From: Methanoculleus sp. UBA208
Lineage (GTDB): Archaea; Halobacteriota; Methanomicrobia; Methanomicrobiales; Methanoculleaceae
NCBI RefSeq assembly: GCF_002498065.1
Contig: NZ_DAFZ01000105.1
Coordinates: 1,517-18,397 of the forward strand
DNA: 16,881 nucleotides
Direction: 5' to 3'
Positions 6,953 to 13,329 of this stretch are shown here, piece by piece. Position numbers and translations under genes: made by a program. How positions within the stretch are numbered: position 1 is the first letter of the stretch; each line of letters starts with the position of its first letter. The notes under the pieces were generated by a model. It saw only the letters and a list, made by a program, of their open reading frames with translations. It ran no database searches and was not told the origin of the DNA.

Positions 6953-7513
6953 ATGCCCCGGGAAGACAGGGACGAAGAGGCTTTTACGGGACTTGAGGCG
7001 GCCATCGTCTTCATCGCCTTCATCGTCGTCGCATCGGTCTTCGCATACGCCGTTCTCGGGGTGGGGATGACCACATCGCAGAAGAGCCAGGAGACGATGC
7101 ATGCCGCCCTCGGCGAAGCCGGGTCCGCCCTCCGCCCGGGGTACACGGTCATCGCCAAACTGGACAACGATCAGGGTAACCTTGAGTTTATAGAATTCGA
7201 CCTTGAGGCCGCGACCGATCTCGCCGTAATCGATATGGGACGCATGACCTATACCGTCGCCACAAAGGAGGCCCTTGTCACGTTTCCCCCCGGCGACCCC
7301 GACGTAACCGTAACCTGGCGGTGTCGGAGAGATGCCGGAGACTTCCTAGAAAAGGGCGAGGTCGTCACGGTAAAACTGATGATGGGTGCCGTGGGCATCC
7401 GGCGGGGGGATACGTTTACCCTCGAGGTGACCGCGGCAGAAGGCGCGACCGTTTCATTGACCAGAACAGTTCCCGCGGGCGTTGAGAAGAATGTCTACCT
7501 CGAACTCTTCTGA
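6953..7513 (+). CDS. Archaellin-like precursor 1 (class III signal peptide)
   Basis: 186 residues, resembling the archaellin family (PF01917). A short charged leader (MPREDRDEEA) is followed by FTGLEAAIV and about 25 hydrophobic residues, then LGVGMTTSQKSQE, the usual start of a Methanomicrobiales archaellin. The prepilin/preflagellin peptidase would cut just before Phe11. The -1 residue is Ala here instead of the usual Gly. The rest is beta-rich and ends in a family-like RTVPAGVEKNVYLELF. The frame is open upstream to a TTG at 6890, but the ATG at 6953 gives the proper short leader and fits the TATA-like box. The protein would be an extracellular filament subunit. No archaellum motor or assembly genes (flaI, flaJ, flaH) are in the window, so it may be a minor or accessory filament protein. 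It overlaps the next gene by 23 bases. Confidence 0.85.
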   Translation: MPREDRDEEAFTGLEAAIVFIAFIVVASVFAYAVLGVGMTTSQKSQETMHAALGEAGSALRPGYTVIAKLDNDQGNLEFIEFDLEAATDLAVIDMGRMTYTVATKEALVTFPPGDPDVTVTWRCRRDAGDFLEKGEVVTVKLMMGAVGIRRGDTFTLEVTAAEGATVSLTRTVPAGVEKNVYLELF

Positions 7514-8114
7514 GTCGGCGGGCCCTGCGGGCCCTGAAAGCCGGGGTTTGCCGGAGACCGGATTCACCGGGCTTGAGGCGGCGATCGTGCTCATCGCGTT
7601 CGTCGTCGTTGCAGCCGTATTTGGCTACGTCGTTCTGGGGGCGGGTATTCTCTTCTCAGAGGAGAGCCGGTCCACCGTCCATCAGGGCATCCATGAGGCA
7701 GGATCGAGTGTCACCCTGACCGGTGCTGTCTACGGCGCCAGCAACACTCGCGAATACATCGATTTTGTTATCATTCCGGTCGGGCTCACGGCCGGCAGCG
7801 AGCCGATCGATATCACCACGATATCTGTCCGTTTTATCGGCCTCACACACAGGGAGATGATTGCCCAGAACGTACCCCTCATCGACGTCTCTCCCGAACG
7901 CGGGAAGTGGAGCGTCCAGGAGCGGTTCAATGCCGACTCCGACATTCTTCTCGAGGCCGGGGAGCAGTACGTGTTGAACATTTCACCGAATGTCAGGACC
8001 GATTGCATGCCGTACCGATCGTTCGCCGTCGAGATCAAACCGGCGGGGAGGGCGGCGCTCCGGGTGGAGAGGACGGTGCCGGGCAGCATCACCCCGATCA
8101 CCCGGCTTGACTGA
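7491..8114 (+). CDS. Archaellin-like precursor 2 (class III signal peptide)
   Basis: 207 residues from the ATG at 7491, which lies inside the end of the previous gene. The hydrophobic block GFTGLEAAIVLIAFVVV starts at Gly24, with expected cleavage between Gly24 and Phe25, and the C-terminus RTVPGSITPITRLD is archaellin-like. One sequon (NIS, 163-165) is in the mature part. The leader of 24 residues, rich in Ser, Gly and Pro, is longer than the usual 6-14. An in-frame TTG at 7548 would give a five-residue leader (MPETG) instead, but it has no well-placed ribosome binding site. The ATG at 7491 has only a weak GAG-rich site. A GGGCCC-TGC-GGGCCC hairpin at 7520-7534 falls in the disputed stretch. 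The gene is probably cotranscribed with precursor 1. Confidence 0.82.
   Translation: MSTSNSSESAGPAGPESRGLPETGFTGLEAAIVLIAFVVVAAVFGYVVLGAGILFSEESRSTVHQGIHEAGSSVTLTGAVYGASNTREYIDFVIIPVGLTAGSEPIDITTISVRFIGLTHREMIAQNVPLIDVSPERGKWSVQERFNADSDILLEAGEQYVLNISPNVRTDCMPYRSFAVEIKPAGRAALRVERTVPGSITPITRLD
7520..7534 (+). repeat. GGGCCC hairpin at the junction of the two archaellin genes
   Basis: GGGCCC at 7520-7525 and 7529-7534 with a TGC loop, six bases after the stop of archaellin 1. It could lower expression of the second gene or just be part of its leader coding region. No T-run follows. Confidence 0.5.
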
Positions 8115-8247
8115 CGGCTTTATTGGCGCACAGGTACTCCCGGTGCCTGATCGCGGCGATCGTCCCGACGGCTCCCACCGCTGCAAGCAGCAGATAATCC
8201 TCCGGCCCCGCGCCGGTCATCAGGATGCTCTCCTGGATACCGGCAGC
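8098..8247 (-). other. In-frame coding-like extension beyond the UAG stop of the PF04307-like gene
   Basis: Directly after the TAG at 8250-8248 the same frame stays open for 49 sense codons until a TGA at 8100-8098. The codons have the GC-rich third positions of the neighbouring genes. The translation contains a credible membrane helix (DYLLLAAVGAVGTIAAI) and then a basic, inward-type end (RHREYLC). This looks like the real C-terminus of a 232-residue protein cut by a nonsense codon, or one reached by read-through. It overlaps the end of archaellin 2 on the other strand by 17 bases. Pyrrolysine is possible in principle, but pyl genes are not seen here. Confidence 0.5.
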
Positions 8248-8796
8248 CTAGGCATAGAGGGAGACAAGGGCGAGGATTCCCACCAGCGGGATGGAGACGC
8301 GGACGATTGCCGCGGCAATGCCGGGGCCCGGGCCCCGGCAGGCGGCGAGGGCGATCCCGACAGATGCGGCGAGGAATATCCATTCCGAGAGCGAAAAAAC
8401 CTCGGCCAGGATGGCATTGCCGAAGTAGTCGTTGAACTCGTATGGTTCATACGGGCCGAGGAGCGGGAAGTACCAGGTGACGGGCATCGCCCACATCGCG
8501 TCGAGGACCTGGTGAGAGAGTACGCCCCCCGCGACAGCAAGGAGCGCGAACGATTGGCGTCGCCGCTCGAGGACGATGCCAGCCATGAGCAGGAGCGTGA
8601 GGAAGAGCAGCCCGTGCCCGAATATCCGCCCGGAATTGAGGGACCCCCCAAGAAGGACGTGGCCCACCGGTTTATCGAGCAGGTCGGGGAGGACGGCCCC
8701 GAGAGCGCAGAAGCCGATGAGCCGCCGGTCATCCAGGTGTCTGGCGATTGCGAGGCCCAGGACGAGGCCGAGGAACAGGTGGCAGGCAATGAACAC
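8248..8796 (-). CDS. YdjM/PF04307-like (DUF457) membrane-bound metal-dependent hydrolase, possibly truncated
   Basis: 182 residues to the first stop. Conserved polar residues sit within a hydrophobic protein in the PF04307 pattern: His6, PDLLD (37-41), His46, GHGLLF with His61, and SHQVLD (94-99). These could bind a metal ion at the membrane; no substrate is known for the family. At least four membrane segments are visible. The GTG at 8796 is the first start after an in-frame stop. It has no ribosome binding site, and a TATA-like palindrome about 25 bases upstream predicts a leaderless transcript beginning at or near the GTG. The frame ends at TAG, but coding-like sequence continues in phase for 49 codons, so the gene may be broken or read through. 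A sequencing error cannot be excluded. Confidence 0.75.
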   Translation of the reverse strand: MFIACHLFLGLVLGLAIARHLDDRRLIGFCALGAVLPDLLDKPVGHVLLGGSLNSGRIFGHGLLFLTLLLMAGIVLERRRQSFALLAVAGGVLSHQVLDAMWAMPVTWYFPLLGPYEPYEFNDYFGNAILAEVFSLSEWIFLAASVGIALAACRGPGPGIAAAIVRVSIPLVGILALVSLYA

Positions 8797-8819
8797 TTTT
8801 CATAATGATGCTGCCGATC

Positions 8820-8829
8820 GATTATAATC
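8820..8829 (-). promoter_or_regulatory. TATA-like palindrome before the PF04307-like gene
   Basis: GATTATAATC, a perfect 10-base palindrome in the 114-base gap downstream of the ABC exporter. Its distance to the GTG start (about 25 bases) fits a leaderless archaeal promoter. Confidence 0.5.
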
Positions 8830-8910
8830 CTGCTGCTCACGAAGATACCGGTCCCGACAGCCATGCCGCGGGCGTGTGTCGCCGCATCCGGTGAGTCTGC
8901 GGCCGGACGC

Positions 8911-10767
8911 TCAGGGGGCGGTGGACCGGCCGGGGAGGAGGGAGGTGCGGTCGGTGTCAGGTTGTACTGGAGAATCCGTTCCCCGGCATTCCCGCACCCG
9001 TCCGCCTTCGATCGTAAGGACTCGGTCGGCCAGTTCCAGGAGCGACGGGCGGTGGGAGACGAGGATGGTCGTCCGGTCCCGGACCAGGAGCCGGAGCGTC
9101 CGGCGGATCTGGTCCTCGGTCTGCATATCCAGCGCCGATGTGGGCTCGTCGAGGATGAGGATGGGCGCACCCTTCAGGAACGCCCGGGCGATGGCTACCC
9201 GTTGCCGCTGGCCGACGGAGAGCTGGGTCCCGCGCTCACCGACGATTGTCAGGTATCCGTCCGGGAACCGCATGATGTCGTCGTGGATCTGTGCTTTCCG
9301 GGCGGCTTCTACGACGTCCTCGAAGGTGGCCTCAGGCCTGCTGTAGCGGATGTTCTCCTCGATGGAGGTGTGGAAGAGGAAGAGATCCTGCGAGACGATC
9401 GAGATCTGCCGCCGCAGCCACCGGGGGTCGAGCGATGCGAGGTCGCGGTTATCAAGCGTGATCGTGCCTTCCTGCGGCGCAAAGGCCCGGAGGATCAGGT
9501 TGATCAGTGTCGTCTTTCCGGCACCGGTTCGCCCGACGACGGCGACCACCTCGCCGGGACGGGCGACGAAGTTCACGTCGGAGAGGACCGGTTCGGACGC
9601 TGTGTAGCCGAACCGGACACCGGAGAACTCGATCCGGCCCTGCACCGTGGCGGGCACAATCCCGCCGGTGCCGGGGGCGGCGCCTGCTTCGCCGTGTATC
9701 CGGAAGAGTTCGCGCAGGCGGGCGGCGGACGTGAGCGCGGGCTGCATGACGACGGGAAAGGCGAAGAAGGTGTTGACGGTGGGAGCGAACGTCACGATAT
9801 AGACCGCGAAGGCGACGAAATCCCCCACGGTCATGGCGCCGGCGAGCACCTCGTTCCCGCCGAACCAGAAGACGGCGATCAGCATGAGCGACATCGTGCC
9901 GATCCTGAAGTACTCCGAGAACGCCGAGAGCATCGTGTTTTTGATCCGGGCATCGACCATGTTCCGAAGCGTCCCGGAGACCCTGTGCACCTCCCGGTCC
10001 TCAGCGGCGTGCGACTTTACGGTGTCGATGCCGGAGATCACCTCCTGGAGGTCCCGCGAGACGTAGGCCTGCCGTTCGCGCTCCCGGTGGGTGGCGACAC
10101 GAATCCGCCGGATAAAGACGGCGTTGACCAGCAGGTAGAGCGGGATGAAGGCGACGGCGACGAGGGTGAGCCTGAGGTTCAGGATCCAGAGGATGGCGAA
10201 GGTGAAAGTGACGTAGAGGGCGTTCGAGACGATCTGGGGGAGGTACTGGGAGACGGTGTACTGCAGGATCTGGACGTCGTCGGAGAGGCGGGACATGACG
10301 TAGCCGGTCTGCTGCGACTTGAAGTACGAGAGCGGGAAGCTCAGGACGTGCTCGACGAGGGTGGTCTGGAGGTTGAAGGCGTAGCCTTCCCGGAACCGGG
10401 CGGTCCAGTAGTTCCGGAGGAGATCCATGCCGCCGGTGAAGAGCCCGAGCACCAGGAGGGCGGCGATGAGGGCGTTGAGCGACGAGAGGAGCCCGCCGGC
10501 ACCTGCAATAAGTGTATCGGGGGTCGGGGCCTCCCCGAGCAGGATGTTGTCGATGAAGAACTTGATGCTGAGGGGGAGGACCGCCTTTGCGGCTGCAACG
10601 AGAGCCGTCGCCACGAGGGCCAGCACGCCCAGGGTCCAGATCGGCCGGCCGAACCGGAGGAAGAAGGCAAGGTCGGAGAACCGGAGGTCCCTTCTCGCCG
10701 TCACCGGCTGCTGCATGATATCCCGGGTGAAGGCGACGGTGCGCCGGCAGTAGTCTGTGATGCTCAT
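8911..10767 (-). CDS. Half-size ABC exporter (membrane domain fused to ATPase)
   Basis: About 618 residues, the usual length of an MsbA/LmrA-type exporter half that works as a homodimer or with a partner. A transmembrane domain of about six helices occupies residues 40-340. The ATPase follows: Walker A GRTGAGKTT (412-420), Q-loop Gln460 (SIVSQDLFLF), signature LSVGQ (516-520, where most have LSGGQ), Walker B ILILDEP with catalytic Glu541, and H-loop SH (571-572). The frame runs upstream to a TTG at 10902, but those 45 residues look non-coding and cover the promoter, so the ATG at 10767 is preferred. Its ribosome binding site is weak. The substrate (lipid, drug or peptide) cannot be told. The C-terminal 30 residues or so after the ATPase look unstructured. 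Confidence 0.9.
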   Translation of the reverse strand: MSITDYCRRTVAFTRDIMQQPVTARRDLRFSDLAFFLRFGRPIWTLGVLALVATALVAAAKAVLPLSIKFFIDNILLGEAPTPDTLIAGAGGLLSSLNALIAALLVLGLFTGGMDLLRNYWTARFREGYAFNLQTTLVEHVLSFPLSYFKSQQTGYVMSRLSDDVQILQYTVSQYLPQIVSNALYVTFTFAILWILNLRLTLVAVAFIPLYLLVNAVFIRRIRVATHRERERQAYVSRDLQEVISGIDTVKSHAAEDREVHRVSGTLRNMVDARIKNTMLSAFSEYFRIGTMSLMLIAVFWFGGNEVLAGAMTVGDFVAFAVYIVTFAPTVNTFFAFPVVMQPALTSAARLRELFRIHGEAGAAPGTGGIVPATVQGRIEFSGVRFGYTASEPVLSDVNFVARPGEVVAVVGRTGAGKTTLINLILRAFAPQEGTITLDNRDLASLDPRWLRRQISIVSQDLFLFHTSIEENIRYSRPEATFEDVVEAARKAQIHDDIMRFPDGYLTIVGERGTQLSVGQRQRVAIARAFLKGAPILILDEPTSALDMQTEDQIRRTLRLLVRDRTTILVSHRPSLLELADRVLTIEGGRVRECRGTDSPVQPDTDRTSLLPGRSTAP

Positions 10768-10870
10768 GGTTACAGTCCGGTTGCGGAGCGGCGAGTCTGA
10801 GGCCGGACCCCGGAGGGTCGCTCTCCGGTTTCCCGCCACGTCTCCGTTGCAGTTCCATGCCCGCCCTGCC

Positions 10871-10879
10871 GTATAATAC
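10871..10879. promoter_or_regulatory. Shared TATA-like element between divergent genes
   Basis: GTATAATAC is a near-perfect palindrome in the 152-base gap between the ABC exporter (minus) and the two-half membrane protein (plus). It lies 41-49 bases before the plus-strand ATG, a good distance for a short leader with AAAGGA, and about 100 bases before the minus-strand ATG. It could serve one or both directions. Confidence 0.4.
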
Positions 10880-10919
10880 CTGCGCTCCGGCGGCCGGGGC
10901 AAACCAGAAAGGATAACGT

Positions 10920-11708
10920 ATGAGGGGGCGAGATCCCCGTATGGAGCTCTGTGCCGTCGGCGAACGCTTTTTCGGGGCGGTTGTGGGAGCGGTGGCGATC
11001 GGTGCGGTCTTTCTCCTCGGTCGGCTGGAGTTTCTCCCGGATCCGGTGATGACGGTGGCGTTCCTCTTCGGCGGGGGACTCGTTGCCGGGCTCCTCACCC
11101 CGGGAACGATCAGGGACGGCGCCATTGCCGGAGCCGTGTGCGGGGTGCTCGTGGCCCTGCTTGCAGCCTCCTTGATGACCCTCATGAGTCTGGTGGAGAG
11201 CAGTCCGCAGTATCCCCCGTCCTGGATGACCTTCGGCTTCTACGCTCTGATCCTCACGGCGCTCCTCCTCCCCTACAACGCCGTCGGCGGGGCGGCCGGG
11301 ACGGCGGTGCGAAACGGGGTCCGGAGAGGCGGCACCGGGGCGGGCGAACGGGGCCGGTGGATCGGCATCGGCATCGGCACGGCCGTCATCGCCGGGTCGT
11401 CTCTCCTCGTTGCCTTTCTCGGCCCCTTAGTTATAGCTCCCCCGCTTGTCGGTGGGTTCATCGCAGGTTATTCCACGAAGGGAGGGGCGCAAGACGGCCT
11501 CGAGGCCGGGCTTGTCGCGGCGCTCTTCGGGACCGGCCTTTTCCTGATTCCATTCCTCTGGACCGCGTCGCATGCTGAGGGGTTCGTCGCCGGGCTCGCG
11601 GGGATGGCCGCGGTCGCCCTAGGACTGCTCTTCCCTCTCCTCGGGACCGCCGCCGGGGTTGCCGGGGCGGTTGCGCGGGATGCGACGGACGGGACGTCTG
11701 GAGCATGA
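10920..11708 (+). CDS. Membrane protein with two related halves (DUF5518-like)
   Basis: 262 residues, very hydrophobic, with about six to eight membrane segments and a charged middle loop near residues 131-147 (RNGVRRGGTGAGERGR). The pattern GGGLVAGLLTPGTIRDGAIAG (51-71) recurs as VGGFIAGYSTKGGAQDGLEAG (177-197), showing an internal duplication. The Gly-Gly-x-x-Ala-Gly-Tyr style resembles the DUF5518 family of archaeal membrane proteins, whose function is unknown; I am only moderately sure of the family. The ATG at 10920 is preceded by AAAGGA with six bases spacing. A second ATG at 10941 (MELCAVGERFF) is a possible alternative start. It is divergent from the ABC exporter and alone in its transcription unit. 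Confidence 0.75.
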   Translation: MRGRDPRMELCAVGERFFGAVVGAVAIGAVFLLGRLEFLPDPVMTVAFLFGGGLVAGLLTPGTIRDGAIAGAVCGVLVALLAASLMTLMSLVESSPQYPPSWMTFGFYALILTALLLPYNAVGGAAGTAVRNGVRRGGTGAGERGRWIGIGIGTAVIAGSSLLVAFLGPLVIAPPLVGGFIAGYSTKGGAQDGLEAGLVAALFGTGLFLIPFLWTASHAEGFVAGLAGMAAVALGLLFPLLGTAAGVAGAVARDATDGTSGA

Positions 11709-11843
11709 GAAAACCGCAGGTCTTCGACTTGCGATGCGTGCCCCGCCAGGGGCAGGCGGAGTTTGAGCCCGCAGGTGCTTGGGGCACGACTGTCGGGACG
11801 GTAGGAACCTGATAAGATCAGAGGTATCCGTCGGGAGACAGGG

Positions 11844-11863
11844 GAGGGGGACTCGTCCCCCTC
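11844..11863. repeat. Perfect 8-bp hairpin
   Basis: GAGGGGGA (11844-11851), loop CTCG, TCCCCCTC (11856-11863). It is one of the strongest stems in the window and lies about 135 bases after the end of the two-half membrane protein gene. It has no T-run after it. Confidence 0.6.
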
Positions 11864-11885
11864 GCACCTAACGGTGCTCAAGCTC
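11862..11885 (+). repeat. GCACC/GGTGC hairpin module, third copy
   Basis: TCGCACCTAACGGTGCTCAAGCTC matches 4684-4707 at 21 of 24 positions. The changes are TT to AA in the loop and one G to A, so the stem is kept. Confidence 0.6.
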
Positions 11886-11932
11886 GCTACGCTCGCACTC
11901 CCCGTCAGCCTCTCCCCCAGACGCGATAGCCA

Positions 11933-11952
11933 CCACGGTCCACTGTACCGGG
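11933..11952 (+). repeat. Dispersed 20-base repeat, copy 2
   Basis: CCACGGTCCACTGTACCGGG. It differs from the minus strand of 16875-16856 at two positions and from 4948-4967 at three. Confidence 0.6.
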
Positions 11953-12094
11953 ACAAGCTCCGAGGGATAAAGAGTCCAAAAATCTTAAGTATTCATGTTC
12001 CTGGGCATGAACTACCATGAATATCGGCACGCACTGCCCCTGCGCCGGGGGGCGGTAGAAATGGCTGTTTGCAGGGTGTGATGGCCCGGAGGGT

Positions 12095-12139
12095 GCGACG
12101 TTCCAACGAACGACTGTCCGTAGGACAGGAGTTCGAGAA
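12095..12139 (-). repeat. Dispersed repeat module shared with 4769-4814 (minus orientation)
   Basis: On the minus strand: TTCTCGAACTCC, then GTCC-TAC-GGAC, GTCGTTC and AACGTCGC, the same order as in the plus-strand copy. The AAGAC/GTCTT hairpin lies before the module here but after it in the other copy, so the pieces are shuffled. Confidence 0.65.
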
Positions 12140-12293
12140 GACTGAAGGTCTTTGAGGGACGGAACACGAGCACTGTTAGGCGGGAGACAGGCGTTCGAGA
12201 GGTCGTCAGATCTTGAAGAATGGATTTTGGGCGCCGAAAGTGTGCATGAGGAGCGCGAAGCACGGACGGGGGGGTTCTAACGAGAGGCCCCCA

Positions 12294-13328
12294 TCACCCC
12301 CCGTAAAATATGCTCGCGATCTTGTAGAGATCCATATCCACCGTCTTGAGGTTCGCCACCGCTTCCTCGAGCGGGACCGCGACGATATCGTCCCCCCGGA
12401 GTGCGACCATCTTCCCGAAGTCTTTCTCCTTGATGAGGTCCGCCGCCGCCACCCCGAACCGGGTCGCGAGAACCCGGTCGTGCGCCGTCGGAGAACCGCC
12501 GCGCTGGATGTGCCCGAGCACCGTCACCCGCACCTCCATATCGAGCCGCTTTTCGAGCTCGTCGCGCAGGAAGTTCCCGACGCCGCCGAGCGTCACGTGG
12601 CCGAACTCGTCCGTCCTGGCGGACTGTGCGATCGCCTCCGCCATCCCCTTCGGCTGGGCGCCCTCGGCGACCACGACGATGCTGAACTTCTTCCCCCGCT
12701 CGTAGCGCGCCCGGAGGTGGTGGGTGACCTCGTCGAGATCGAACGGGATCTCCGGAATGAGGATCTCGTCGGCTCCACCCGCGATCCCGGCCACGGTCGC
12801 GATCCATCCGGCGTGCCGGCCCATCACCTCCACCACCATGACCCGGTGGTGCGACTCCGCCGTCGTGTGGAGGCGGTCGATCGCCTCAGTGACGGTTGCG
12901 ACTGCGGTGTCGAACCCGAAGGTGTAATCGGTCGCGCCGACATCGTTGTCGATGGTCTTGGGGACCCCCACCACCGGGACACCTATCTTCGAGAGTTTGT
13001 TCGCGACACCGAGGGTATCCTCGCCGCCGATCGCAACGATCGCGTCGATCCCGAACTTCCTGATGTTGTCGCGCAACCGCTGGACGTCGGCCTCGTTCTT
13101 GAAGGGGTTCGTCCGCGACGTCCCGAGGATCGTCCCGCCCTTCGGGAGGATCCCGGTCACCGAGTAATCGGTGAGCGGCTCGACGTTCCCGGCGACCAGC
13201 CCGAGCCATCCGTCCCGGATCCCGATCGCGTCGAACCCGTGCTTCGCTCCCGTCCGCACGACCGCCCGGATCACCGCGTTCAGGCCCGGGCAGTCGCCTC
13301 CTCCCGTCAGTATGCCGACCGTCGTCAT
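12294..13328 (-). CDS. pfkA: 6-phosphofructokinase, PfkA family, predicted pyrophosphate-dependent
   Basis: 344 residues, full length. It phosphorylates fructose 6-phosphate to fructose 1,6-bisphosphate. Motifs fall almost exactly at Escherichia coli PfkA numbering: N-terminal GILTGGGDCPGLN (5-17), GGEDT (101-105), PKTIDND (123-129) with catalytic Asp127, MGRHAG (169-174), PEIPF (192-196), GHIQRGGSP (272-280). ATP enzymes have Gly104 and Gly124; here Asp104 and Lys124 are present, the residue pair characteristic of PPi-dependent enzymes, which act reversibly (EC 2.7.1.90). Position 103 is Glu instead of Asp, as in some group III enzymes. The ATG at 13328 is chosen over upstream starts because it begins one base after the aldolase stop and has GGAGG and AGGTG just upstream. 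The pair forms an operon. PfkA-type enzymes are uncommon in archaea, where ADP-dependent PFK is usual. The exact phosphoryl donor needs assay. Confidence 0.93.
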   Translation of the reverse strand: MTTVGILTGGGDCPGLNAVIRAVVRTGAKHGFDAIGIRDGWLGLVAGNVEPLTDYSVTGILPKGGTILGTSRTNPFKNEADVQRLRDNIRKFGIDAIVAIGGEDTLGVANKLSKIGVPVVGVPKTIDNDVGATDYTFGFDTAVATVTEAIDRLHTTAESHHRVMVVEVMGRHAGWIATVAGIAGGADEILIPEIPFDLDEVTHHLRARYERGKKFSIVVVAEGAQPKGMAEAIAQSARTDEFGHVTLGGVGNFLRDELEKRLDMEVRVTVLGHIQRGGSPTAHDRVLATRFGVAAADLIKEKDFGKMVALRGDDIVAVPLEEAVANLKTVDMDLYKIASIFYGG

Positions 13329-13329
13329 C

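Larger units (their letters stand above)
11709..12293. other. Non-coding stretch with hairpins and dispersed repeat modules
   Basis: No credible gene. Visible structure: GCCCC/GGGGC stem near 11740-11760, CTGAT/ATCAG near 11809-11821, an eight-base stem GAGGGGGA/TCCCCCTC with CTCG loop at 11844-11863, the GCACC/GGTGC module (11862-11885), the 20-base repeat (11933-11952), ATTCATG/CATGAAT near 11991-12022, GTCC/GGAC (12116-12126), AAGAC/GTCTT (12138-12152), and a run of seven G at 12268-12274 that can pair with CCCCC at 12288-12292 just past the pfk stop. An AT-rich patch lies around 11975-12000. Modules are shared with 4499-5095 but in a different order and orientation. Confidence 0.65.

Noticed and set aside
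8863..10800. Long plus-strand open frame (645 codons) opposite the ABC exporter
   Set aside because: Product is Glu/Asp/Gly/Arg-rich with no family features, and it mirrors the GC-rich third positions of the exporter, whose Walker A, signature and Walker B motifs are plainly real.
10768..10902. 45-residue N-terminal extension of the ABC exporter from a TTG start
   Set aside because: The stretch has no ribosome binding site, covers a TATA-like element, and exporters of this family normally begin near the ATG at 10767.
12012..12263. Minus-strand open frame (83 codons) containing SKTFSLLELLSYGQSF
   Set aside because: This is translation of the dispersed repeat module; no start signal and the similar module at 4769-4814 is not in a matching gene.
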